Assembly: GCA_001797935.1 (NCBI GenBank)
Contig: MGQT01000022.1
Coordinates: 1 to 24,419, forward strand
Reading direction: 5' to 3'
DNA: 24,419 nt
Source: Deltaproteobacteria bacterium RBG_16_54_18
Lineage (GTDB): Bacteria > Desulfobacterota > B13-G15 > RBG-16-54-18
Part shown: one piece after another, positions 7,551 to 13,993 of the stretch
Numbering within the stretch: the first letter of the stretch is position 1
Layout of the letters: each line of letters opens with the position of its first letter
Notes under the pieces: generated by a model
What the model was told of the DNA's origin: nothing
Database searches by the model: none
The model's input: the letters and a program-made list of their open reading frames with translations, nothing else
Made by a program: the position numbers and the translations under genes

Positions 7551-8837
7551 GTGGTTACACTGGGCTATCTTTTCTATAATTGTGTTATCATTGTCCTTGC
7601 TTTATGCGCGCTACCTTTTTCCCTCTTGAAGATTCTCTGCTCAAAGGGAACGCTGCATGGAGAGCGTTGGGGCGTGTATGCGCCGGCGTTTTTGAGACAG
7701 AGAGGGCGTAGACCTACCATCTGGCTGCACGCGGCCTCGGTCGGCGAGGTGCGGGTCGCGCTCTTGCTCTTACCGCAAGTCAAGAAGGCGTATCCCTGCC
7801 ACAGGTTCGTGATCTCCACGACTACCACTCAGGGGAGGGCCGTTGCCGCTCAAGCCGAGGGGATTGATGCGGCCTTCTTGGCCCCCTTGGATCTGCCGTG
7901 GATAGTGAGACGGGCGATGAAACGTATTCAACCCCGTCTCCTGCTGGTGGCGGAAACAGAACTCTGGCCCAATCTTTTGAAGGAGGTAAGGCGCGGAGGG
8001 ATACCTCTTATTTTGTTTAATGGAAGGATCTCTCGTAAATCATTCCGCTTTTATCTCCCCCTGCGCTTTTTTTTCCGCGGTGTCGTGAGGAATTTCGATG
8101 CCCTCTGCCTTAAATCAGACGCTGACAAGGAACGCATGATACGCTTAGGAGCGCTCCCCCAGACGATTCAGGTGACCGGCGATATCAAGTTTCACCAGCT
8201 AGCTCCCCTTGTTGCGACCGAAGGCAGGCGGTTGCGGCGGGAATTGAGATTGCCTGCAGATGCCCCTGTCCTGATCGCCGGGAGCACGCATGAGGGTGAG
8301 GAAGAATTGGTTATTGGGATATTTAAGGAATTACGAGCCAAGTTCCCCCGGCTTATGGTGATTCTGGCACCCCGCCACCTGCAGAGGGTCCCCCGTTTGG
8401 AAGGGCTCTTAAGGGCCCAGGGGGTCAGATGGGTGAAGCGAACGATGATCAGTGATAAACACCGACCTGAGGAGGTCATCGTGCTGGATACGGTTGGTGA
8501 GCTAACGGCCGTGTACGAGGTGGGAACGGCCATATTCGTTGGAGGGAGTTTTTCCAAGGTGGGGGGGCACAATATCTTAGAGGTCTTGGCACTCGGCAAG
8601 GGGGTGATCTTTGGTCCGCATGTGGAAAATATCCGTGATGTTGCACGGCTTGTCGTGGATCGGGAGGCAGGGATGCAGGCAAAGACCCCTGATGAGTTCA
8701 GGGAGGCCGTCCAGAGGCTGCTTATCGATTCGCGTTTGAGAGAACAAATGGGTAGGCGAGGGCTGGCATTTATCCGCGAACAGCAAGGGGCTGTGGAAAA
8801 AACCATGAAGATCATCAAGGCATCTTATAAAGGATGA
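7551..8837 (+). CDS. waaA: 3-deoxy-D-manno-octulosonic acid (Kdo) transferase WaaA/KdtA
   Basis: From GTG 7551 the protein has 428 residues. I prefer this start because AAGGGG (7540-7545) lies 5 nt upstream and the product then begins a few residues before the membrane anchor, as usual in KdtA. ATG 7509 and TTG 7500 are in-frame alternatives that add 14-17 residues. After the N-terminal anchor come WLHAASVGEV (the conserved Glu used as catalytic base in the family), AETELWPN, and the C-terminal donor-binding part with GGSFSKVGGHNILEV and FGPHVENI. It transfers Kdo from CMP-Kdo to the lipid A precursor at the inner membrane. Whether it adds one or two Kdo residues cannot be read from the sequence. 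The stop overlaps lpxK by 4 nt. Confidence 0.93.
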   Translation: MVTLGYLFYNCVIIVLALCALPFSLLKILCSKGTLHGERWGVYAPAFLRQRGRRPTIWLHAASVGEVRVALLLLPQVKKAYPCHRFVISTTTTQGRAVAAQAEGIDAAFLAPLDLPWIVRRAMKRIQPRLLLVAETELWPNLLKEVRRGGIPLILFNGRISRKSFRFYLPLRFFFRGVVRNFDALCLKSDADKERMIRLGALPQTIQVTGDIKFHQLAPLVATEGRRLRRELRLPADAPVLIAGSTHEGEEELVIGIFKELRAKFPRLMVILAPRHLQRVPRLEGLLRAQGVRWVKRTMISDKHRPEEVIVLDTVGELTAVYEVGTAIFVGGSFSKVGGHNILEVLALGKGVIFGPHVENIRDVARLVVDREAGMQAKTPDEFREAVQRLLIDSRLREQMGRRGLAFIREQQGAVEKTMKIIKASYKG

Positions 8838-9931
8838 AAAAAGTTCTGCAGAAAAAGAGGTGGGAGGAATATTTCTTTCAGGGTAACGGCGGCTGGATAA
8901 GGGGAATATTCCTCTTGCCGCTTCTTGTCTGTTCCTGGATCTACGGTGCGGTTGTCCGACTCAGAGTAACACTCTACAGGAGGGGGTTTTTCAAGATACG
9001 GCAACTTCCCTGTAAGGTCATCAGTGTGGGGAATATAACCGTGGGGGGGGCGGGGAAGACCCCCTTGGTAGCGGCCTTGGCCAAGGAACTACGGCAACGG
9101 GGATTGCGCGTGGCGATACTGAGCAGGGGGTATAAAGGCACGAGCGAACAGACAGGGGGGATTGTTTCAGACGGGCAGAGGCAGTACCTGACCCCTGCGG
9201 AAGCAGGTGATGAGCCCTCTATGCTGGCCAATCAGTTACCGGATGTCCCCGTGTTAGTAGGCAAAAAGAGATATGCCATGGGGGTTAAGGCCTGTGAACG
9301 ATTTGACTTAGATGTGATAATACTCGATGATGGTTTTCAACACCTCGGGGTTAAACGGGAGGTCGATATGGTACTTATCGACGCCCGCAGCGGTTTCGGC
9401 AACGGACACCTTTTTCCCCGGGGCCCTCTCCGGGAACCCCTCACCAGCCTGCGACGCGCCTCTCTCATTGTGCTTACCAAGGCGGAAGCATCCGGTCCTC
9501 AGAAAGAGAGGGAAAAACAACTGCGTCGGTATGCGCCGGATATACCTCTGTATCACAGTCGCTACAAAACAGTCTTTCTCCGAGACGCGGTCTCGGGCAC
9601 ACTCTTAACCCCCGATTGGCTGCACGGGAAAAGGCTGATTGCCTTTGCAGGTATTGCCGACCCAGAATACTTTTTCTTGCTTGTAGAACGATTAGGGGCA
9701 GATGTCGTGAAAACGATCAGCTTTCCCGATCATTACGATTATGGACGTGATGACATAGCGATGCTCCGCCCGCTCAGCAAAACAGTTGATGCCATTGTTA
9801 CGACAGAAAAAGACTTTGTCAAGCTGCAACAACTACCTTTGAATGATATACCGCTGTATATTCTCGGCATCGAGCACGAGATGATGGAAAAAGAATTTTA
9901 TCAGACGGCAGCTTCATTTCTGTTTCGGTGA
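8834..9931 (+). CDS. lpxK: Tetraacyldisaccharide 4'-kinase LpxK
   Basis: A protein of 365 residues. An N-terminal hydrophobic segment (about residues 25-45) is followed by SVGNITVGGAGKTP, with the P-loop at residues 71-77, then SRGYKG, LDDGFQH and DARSGFGNGHLFPRGPLREP, all typical of LpxK. The enzyme phosphorylates the 4'-position of the lipid A disaccharide on the inner membrane. The start overlaps waaA by 4 nt. A run of eight G residues (9043-9050) falls inside the P-loop codons; it is intact in frame here. The gene closes the lipid A block; a late acyltransferase gene does not follow. Confidence 0.94.
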   Translation: MKKVLQKKRWEEYFFQGNGGWIRGIFLLPLLVCSWIYGAVVRLRVTLYRRGFFKIRQLPCKVISVGNITVGGAGKTPLVAALAKELRQRGLRVAILSRGYKGTSEQTGGIVSDGQRQYLTPAEAGDEPSMLANQLPDVPVLVGKKRYAMGVKACERFDLDVIILDDGFQHLGVKREVDMVLIDARSGFGNGHLFPRGPLREPLTSLRRASLIVLTKAEASGPQKEREKQLRRYAPDIPLYHSRYKTVFLRDAVSGTLLTPDWLHGKRLIAFAGIADPEYFFLLVERLGADVVKTISFPDHYDYGRDDIAMLRPLSKTVDAIVTTEKDFVKLQQLPLNDIPLYILGIEHEMMEKEFYQTAASFLFR

Positions 9932-10013
9932 GCATTCCTTTCTCTCCCTTCGATAAAGACATAGTTGAAGAATACATCCGAATGTCGTACACTGCACCAG
10001 GGTGAACTAAGCG

Positions 10014-10874
10014 ATGAGCGGACCATACATCCTGGTGGTTGATGAGCGGGGAGAGATCCTTTATGCCGATGACCTCGTCAAAGATGCCTTTGAAGCGAAA
10101 TCACCCGGTCACTATCGTTTTGAGAAGATTCCGCTGGGAGGTACGGGAGAGAACGCCGCGTATCTGATCAAGGTCTATCCTCCGGAAGAAGAGCTCATAA
10201 AATTCTTTTCCGTTTTTATTCATGAATTTAAAAACCCTTTAGGGGCTATTAGAGCCCTCGCCCAATCGCTCGAAGCAAAATTCAAATCCGACGCCGACTA
10301 TACGGATAAGATCAAGGTCTATACCGGGAGGATCATCAGCGAGATCGATCGTCTCAATTCTCTGCTCGCGTCGGTTAAATACATATCCCGACCTGCCATA
10401 CGGTACATGGTCGATTTTAACTTTGCGGAGGTAATCCGGGATGTTACAGACCTTTATCGTGAAGAGCTGCGCCAAAAAGGAATTACCATAGAGCTAGAAC
10501 TCGAGAAAAGGGACATCATGTTCCGAGGCAACCCCGACAGTTTTCATCAGATATTGTCGAATCTTATTAAAAATGGACAAGAGGCATTACTCGAGAGAAA
10601 AGGGGGAACGATTCAAGTCGAGTTGGCGACACGTAATCAAAGCATAGAGCTCGATGTGATCGATAACGGTAAGGGCATACCGGAAGAAGTGATGGCCTCG
10701 CTTGGCAAGAAGCCCTTTATTACCACAAAGCCCTATGGCATGGGATTGGGGTTATTCGTGGTGGAAACCCTGACAAAAGGTTACAGCGGCTCCGTAACAT
10801 TCACCCCGGGACCTGCAGGACGTGGTACGAGGGTCACCATATCCTTCCCGTCATTGAGGACGGAGGGGGCGTAA
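10014..10874 (+). CDS. Soluble two-component sensor histidine kinase (PAS-like, HisKA, HATPase_c)
   Basis: A protein of 286 residues without membrane helices, so it is probably cytoplasmic. Residues about 1-60 look like a shortened PAS-type sensor (ILVVDERGEILYADD). The H-box HEFKNPLGAIR places the phosphorylated His at residue 70. The catalytic domain has an N-box with Asn187 (NLIKNGQEAL), the G1 box DNGKGIPEE and the G2-like GMGLGLFVVE. It probably autophosphorylates and passes the phosphate to the NtrC-type regulator that starts 3 nt downstream. The input signal is unknown. An 82-nt gap separates it from lpxK, so cotranscription with the LPS genes is possible but not shown. Confidence 0.88.
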   Translation: MSGPYILVVDERGEILYADDLVKDAFEAKSPGHYRFEKIPLGGTGENAAYLIKVYPPEEELIKFFSVFIHEFKNPLGAIRALAQSLEAKFKSDADYTDKIKVYTGRIISEIDRLNSLLASVKYISRPAIRYMVDFNFAEVIRDVTDLYREELRQKGITIELELEKRDIMFRGNPDSFHQILSNLIKNGQEALLERKGGTIQVELATRNQSIELDVIDNGKGIPEEVMASLGKKPFITTKPYGMGLGLFVVETLTKGYSGSVTFTPGPAGRGTRVTISFPSLRTEGA

Positions 10875-10877
10875 GAG

Positions 10878-12185
10878 ATGGATGTGCTGCTGATAGAAGA
10901 TGATGCTGCCTTTGCCTTTTCCATTGCGGATTATCTCGCGGACAGGGGGTATGTTGTGACCGCATTCCGCGAAGGGCTCAAGGGAGTTGAAGAAGCGCAG
11001 AAGGGGTATGGGTGTATCCTGCTCGATTTGGGGCTCCCCGATATTGATGGGATGCGTCTGATACCGCAATTACGCGAAACGGCACCCCGTACCCCCCTGA
11101 TCGTGATGACCGGCAGGGATGATGCCTCCACGGCTGTCGAAGCCATGAAGGCCGGGGCCTATGATTACCTTACGAAACCCGTTGATCTCGAAGAACTTGC
11201 CCTTACGCTGCAACGGGTCGGCGCCATGGTTTCCCTCGAGGATAAGATTTCCTATTTGGAGGCCAAAGAGGAATTTGTTCTCCTCGGTCAATCAAGGTCC
11301 TTGGAGGAAATCAGGAATTTAATTGTCAAGGTTGCACCTCATGCTACGCCGGTGCTGGTCGTCGGCGAGACAGGGGTGGGGAAAGAGGTGGTGGCACGCT
11401 TGATCCACAAGACCTCAGGCCGCCGGGGTAACTTTGTGGATATTAATTGCAGCGCCATACCGCGGAATTTGTTCGAAGGTGAATTGTTCGGGTTTAAGGC
11501 GGGGGCATTTACCGGGGCGACACAGGGTAAAAAGGGACTTATTCAATTGGCCGACGGCGGCACCTTATTTCTGGATGAGGTCGGCGACCTCCCCCTGGAG
11601 CTGCAGCCGAAATTGCTCCGCGTCTTAGAGCAGGGAGAGGTTCGTCCCTTGGGAGAAAGCAAGAATGCCCGCGTTGATGTCAGGATTATAGCGGCGACCA
11701 ACAACGATCCGGAGGTCATGCTTGCCCAAGGGGGGCTGCGGCAAGACCTCTATTTTCGTCTCTCTGCTTTTATTGTCCCTATCCCGCCTTTACGAGAGCG
11801 AAAGGAAGATATACGCGTTTTAGCGGAATATTTCCTGCAGATGTTCTCGCAAAGAATGCGGAGGCATATAGAGCGATTTTCGCCGGAGGTTCAAGACGTT
11901 GTGCAGCAGTATGCGTGGCCGGGGAACGTCCGGGAGTTGAAGAACGTGATCGAGCGGGGGGTGATCATGTGTGATGGGTCGATCATGGCGAAAAAGCACC
12001 TGCCACTGGAACTCACGCACAAGCCGCAGGAGATCATCCCTTTGGGGGAGATAGAAAAGGAACACATCAGCGCGGCCTTGCGACGATTCCAGGGAAACAT
12101 TTTGCAAACTGCCAAGGCCCTCAAGATTCCGCGCAGCACCCTGCGCGACCGGATCAGGGATCTGGAAATCTCCTATAAACCATAG
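10878..12185 (+). CDS. NtrC-family sigma-54-dependent response regulator
   Basis: A protein of 435 residues with the full three-part layout. The receiver domain (about 1-120) has phospho-acceptor Asp50, TGRDD and the conserved Lys in TKPVD. The AAA+ domain (about 135-365) has Walker A GETGVGKE at 163-170, the sigma-54 contact loop GAFTGA at 209-214, and Walker B LFLDEVGDL. A C-terminal Fis-type helix-turn-helix (about 395-430) contains the ILQTAKALKIPRSTLRDRI segment. It should drive sigma-54 promoters when phosphorylated by the kinase encoded just upstream. A matching sigma-54 promoter occurs at 13944. The direct partner and targets are inference. Confidence 0.93.
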   Translation: MDVLLIEDDAAFAFSIADYLADRGYVVTAFREGLKGVEEAQKGYGCILLDLGLPDIDGMRLIPQLRETAPRTPLIVMTGRDDASTAVEAMKAGAYDYLTKPVDLEELALTLQRVGAMVSLEDKISYLEAKEEFVLLGQSRSLEEIRNLIVKVAPHATPVLVVGETGVGKEVVARLIHKTSGRRGNFVDINCSAIPRNLFEGELFGFKAGAFTGATQGKKGLIQLADGGTLFLDEVGDLPLELQPKLLRVLEQGEVRPLGESKNARVDVRIIAATNNDPEVMLAQGGLRQDLYFRLSAFIVPIPPLRERKEDIRVLAEYFLQMFSQRMRRHIERFSPEVQDVVQQYAWPGNVRELKNVIERGVIMCDGSIMAKKHLPLELTHKPQEIIPLGEIEKEHISAALRRFQGNILQTAKALKIPRSTLRDRIRDLEISYKP

Positions 12186-12202
12186 CCGAGACAGCGCTAT
12201 GG
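12180..12202 (+). terminator. Hairpin overlapping the stop of the NtrC-type gene, possible weak terminator
   Basis: A perfect 7-bp inverted repeat (ccatagc at 12180-12186, gctatgg at 12196-12202, 9-nt loop) includes the stop codon and is followed by tctagttt. The T tract is poor, so termination would be weak or Rho-dependent. The base composition becomes clearly A+T-rich immediately after it. Confidence 0.4.
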
Positions 12203-12313
12203 TCTAGTTTATCTTAACGAAATCAACAATTCCATTGATTCCACATAATAGTAAATCACAGAGTATTATATAGAATTCCCCGCTCTATTTTAACGTTCTT
12301 TCACAAAAAAATA

Positions 12314-12341
12314 TTGACACGTCTCTCATATTCTGTATAAG
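12314..12341 (+). promoter_or_regulatory. Sigma-70-type promoter upstream of the gene cassette
   Basis: A perfect -35 hexamer TTGACA (12314-12319) and a near-consensus -10 TATAAG (12336-12341) are separated by 16 bp. The start site would be near 12348, about 30 bp before the cassette boundary. In integrons a promoter outside the array drives cassette genes; this one is in the right place and direction. It may originally have served the zinc-ribbon gene downstream. Confidence 0.7.
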
Positions 12342-12377
12342 ATTTTATTGTTAATAGAATAAACATAAAAATAAATG

Positions 12378-12794
12378 TTAGGCGCACTTGTGAAAAAGGC
12401 TTTTCCATACATCGCTGGCATGGTAATTCTCATATCGGTCTTTCTTATTTATAGCCTTTACAACTCAAATGGTGTTCACGAGTCATCGTTGGCTTTAGAG
12501 TTTTCCAGCAATCAAGTTTTTCCTACTTACGCAAAATCCAAAGACGGTAAGCCATACACTGGTTCTGCATACGGCACATTTTTCGGTGAAAAATCACTTG
12601 ATTGCACCGAGTGGTCTGGCCAATTTACCAACGGTATCCCATCTGGTGTTTTTAAGTTATATTCTGCTTGCGGGTCACCTAGTTCATCATGGGTATACAA
12701 TAATGGTACTTTCGTCAAGCGCACCTAACCAGGCCAGGCACGCCGCACACTTCGTGTGCCGGACACGGTTCGCGCTGCGCCCGTGCCGGCAACG
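12378..12794 (+). mobile_element. Single integron-type gene cassette without an integrase gene in the window
   Basis: The left boundary is a canonical core site GTTAGGC (12377-12383). The right boundary is the GTTATGC core (12794-12800) that ends a foldable attC site. Recombination in integrons cuts after the G of GTT, giving a unit of about 417 bp with one ORF starting 7 bases after the left core, as usual for cassettes. The inverse core ACCTAAC (12723-12729) complements the left core at six of seven bases, as expected if both came from one circular cassette. The ORF is more A+T-rich than the flanking genes. No intI gene is present, so this may be a lone cassette at a secondary site or a relic of a larger array. 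Confidence 0.75.
12390..12728 (+). CDS. Cassette-encoded membrane-anchored protein with MORN/YwqK-like region, function unknown
   Basis: A protein of 112 residues from GTG 12390. This start is preferred over ATG 12375 because 12375 lies before the cassette boundary, while the GTG gives a normal membrane-anchor start (MKKAFPYIAG) and has AGG upstream. Residues about 5-22 form one hydrophobic helix, so the rest is probably periplasmic. The soluble part has Gly/Tyr-spaced strands (GKPYTG, WSGQFTNGIPSGVFKLY) that recall MORN or YwqK-type repeats, plus two Cys residues that could pair. The stop codon TAA is part of the attC inverse core. I do not recognise a named family and assign no function. 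Cassette genes of unknown function are common. Confidence 0.7.
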   Translation: MKKAFPYIAGMVILISVFLIYSLYNSNGVHESSLALEFSSNQVFPTYAKSKDGKPYTGSAYGTFFGEKSLDCTEWSGQFTNGIPSGVFKLYSACGSPSSSWVYNNGTFVKRT

Positions 12795-12800
12795 TTATGC
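12723..12800 (+). repeat. attC recombination site (59-base-element type)
   Basis: The inverse core ACCTAAC (12723-12729) and core GTTATGC (12794-12800) bracket an imperfect palindrome. The inner arms are gcc-A-ggcacg (12733-12742) and cgtgccggc (12782-12790). They pair over nine bases with A12736 left unpaired, the extrahelical base that marks the recombined strand in attC sites. The tip holds a perfect hairpin gcacac/gtgtgc (12745-12759) and a second GC-rich stem (acgg 12765-12768 with ccgt 12781-12784, which competes with the arm). The length of 78 nt is within the usual attC range. Confidence 0.78.
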
Positions 12801-12868
12801 AGACAGAAAATGGCTTCAATATCGCAGGTATCGTATATTATTCATTGATGCGGAATGAGGTTACTATA

Positions 12869-13432
12869 GTGACTCATTTTGAAGAAGTCGTTTGTCCGCG
12901 CTGCAATATTGGGTTCGCGCCTGATACGGTACAATGTCCCATCTGCAAGACAGTTGTCGTTACAAAAAGCGAGTATCGTGTAACTCCCCACCCGGTTGTA
13001 TTACATGATGATCTATCATCACTCGCAAAACTACGGACTGCCGGCGTGAAGTTGATTTACCGTCTGCAGGATGAGCTTACCGAGGCGGGCATTCCGCATC
13101 GTACGGAACTGTCCGATCCTCCCCATGTTTGTATGTCTTTCTCGGTCTATGTTCGGCCTCAGGATCTCCTCCGGGCACAGGCTATCGATGAAAAGATTTT
13201 TGTAAATGAGGTCCCGGAAAGCGAGGGGATGCACCGCGTGGAAGATCTCGATTTCTGGTCTTGTCCGGCTTGCGGCAACCATCTCGGAGAACGAGAACTC
13301 TCGTGCGGAAACTGCGGTCTTGTTTTATCTCCGCCCGAGGGTCGTCGCTGTAATAGGTGTGGGGAGATGATTACGATTGATGCTCAGCCATGTCCCCACT
13401 GCGGGTGCAATATCGGTTGGGGCAATAGCTAG
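12869..13432 (+). CDS. Multi-zinc-ribbon protein with a DUF2007-like central part
   Basis: From GTG 12869 the product has 187 residues; GAGG lies 8 nt upstream. ATG 12848 and ATG 12797 are in frame, but 12797 falls inside the attC core. An N-terminal zinc ribbon (CPRC...CPIC, about residues 9-27) is followed by a roughly 90-residue alpha/beta region whose end (VYVRPQDLLRAQAIDEK) resembles DUF2007-type signal-transducing domains. A C-terminal double zinc ribbon has CPAC...CGNC and CNRC...CPHC pairs. Such proteins often mediate protein contacts, and no enzyme motif is seen. It may have lost its native promoter region to the cassette insertion upstream. The function is unknown. Confidence 0.75.
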   Translation: MTHFEEVVCPRCNIGFAPDTVQCPICKTVVVTKSEYRVTPHPVVLHDDLSSLAKLRTAGVKLIYRLQDELTEAGIPHRTELSDPPHVCMSFSVYVRPQDLLRAQAIDEKIFVNEVPESEGMHRVEDLDFWSCPACGNHLGERELSCGNCGLVLSPPEGRRCNRCGEMITIDAQPCPHCGCNIGWGNS

Positions 13433-13520
13433 GTTTCTTGTATGGTGATTGCCGGATGAGGACAAGGGAAAGGCCATTCATGGCTCGGTTTTTATAACCC
13501 AAAGCAAAAGGAGGGACGAT

Positions 13521-13718
13521 ATGGGAAACGTGTTCTTTGCCATCAGTGCATATATTTTCATGAGGGCATTTGAGGTGATCTTTGCGGAGCAAAAGAAGAC
13601 GGTTTGGTACGATAGGACGATCCGCATTATCGGCTGCGTCGTCCTCTACACGGCCGTCGCCTCTATGATATGGTTCTATTTCGAAGGAATCCATCTGCTG
13701 GGGTTCGACCCGAAATAA
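13521..13718 (+). CDS. Small membrane protein with two predicted helices, function unknown
   Basis: A protein of 65 residues from ATG 13521, chosen because a near-perfect ribosome site (AAAGGAGGG, 13507-13515) lies 5 nt upstream. The longer frame from 13449 has no such signal. Hydrophobic segments at about residues 3-20 and 35-55 flank a charged turn (EQKKTVWYDRT), so it is likely an inner-membrane hairpin. It lies 88 nt after the zinc-ribbon gene in the same direction. I do not recognise a family. The strong ribosome site and clean hydrophobic pattern support a real gene. Confidence 0.65.
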   Translation: MGNVFFAISAYIFMRAFEVIFAEQKKTVWYDRTIRIIGCVVLYTAVASMIWFYFEGIHLLGFDPK

Positions 13719-13733
13719 GTAACGAATGTCACT

Positions 13734-13873
13734 GATCCACCTCGGATCGCACAACCTCGTAAGGTGTCCGGGGGTAGAAGGCTTTTTCGATCCTTCTTTC
13801 CCTGGGCGGAGGTTTGCCCATTCAGCTGAGACGCCCTATTTTCTCGCTTACCGGTGGTGGCGGTATCCGCCAC
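13734..13873 (+). other. Intergenic stretch with a row of short hairpins, possible structured leader or remnant
   Basis: Five short inverted repeats follow one another in 140 nt: gatcc/ggatc (13734-13748), acct/aggt (13754-13765), agaagg/ccttct (13776-13797), tgggc/gccca (13803-13820) and gtggcgg/ccgccac (13857-13873, loop of 3). The third is followed by T-rich sequence and could terminate the small membrane protein gene. I could not match the set to a known riboswitch. It lies upstream of the sigma-54 promoter, so it is not in that transcript. It could hold activator sites, a small RNA or a worn repeat. Confidence 0.4.
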
Positions 13874-13943
13874 TCGGCGCACCCCTTCGTTGCGTACATA
13901 ACAAAAAAATAAATAATATCAAATAATTATAATAATACCTCCA

Positions 13944-13961
13944 TTGGCATATTCCTTGCTT
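13944..13961 (+). promoter_or_regulatory. Sigma-54 (-24/-12) promoter for the first REC-DUF4388 gene
   Basis: The sequence ttggcatattccttgctt carries the invariant GG (13946-13947) and GC (13958-13959) with exactly 10 bases between them, and the surrounding TTGGCA and TTGCTT match the sigma-54 consensus. Transcription would start near 13971, about 20 nt before the start codon of the gene at 13994. A sigma-54 activator gene of the NtrC family lies 1.8 kb upstream. The A+T-rich stretch 13900-13940 would suit DNA bending. Confidence 0.75.
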
Positions 13962-13993
13962 TTTTTAATAAAAAAGAAAAGAAGAGGCACATG

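Noticed and set aside
9043..9050. Runs of 7-8 G in bamA (42-49), waaA (8561-8567) and lpxK (9043-9050), as possible phase-variation tracts
   Set aside because: All three are in frame and fall in conserved Gly or Gly/Ala coding segments of a G-rich genome; nothing indicates switching.
12797..12868. Zinc-ribbon gene starting at ATG 12797
   Set aside because: That ATG is inside the attC core site and lacks a ribosome site; GTG 12869 has GAGG at a good distance.
13803..13873. TPP-like riboswitch suggested by CTGAGA near 13829
   Set aside because: The surrounding helices and the second conserved half of the thi-box are missing, and it lies upstream of the mapped promoter candidate.
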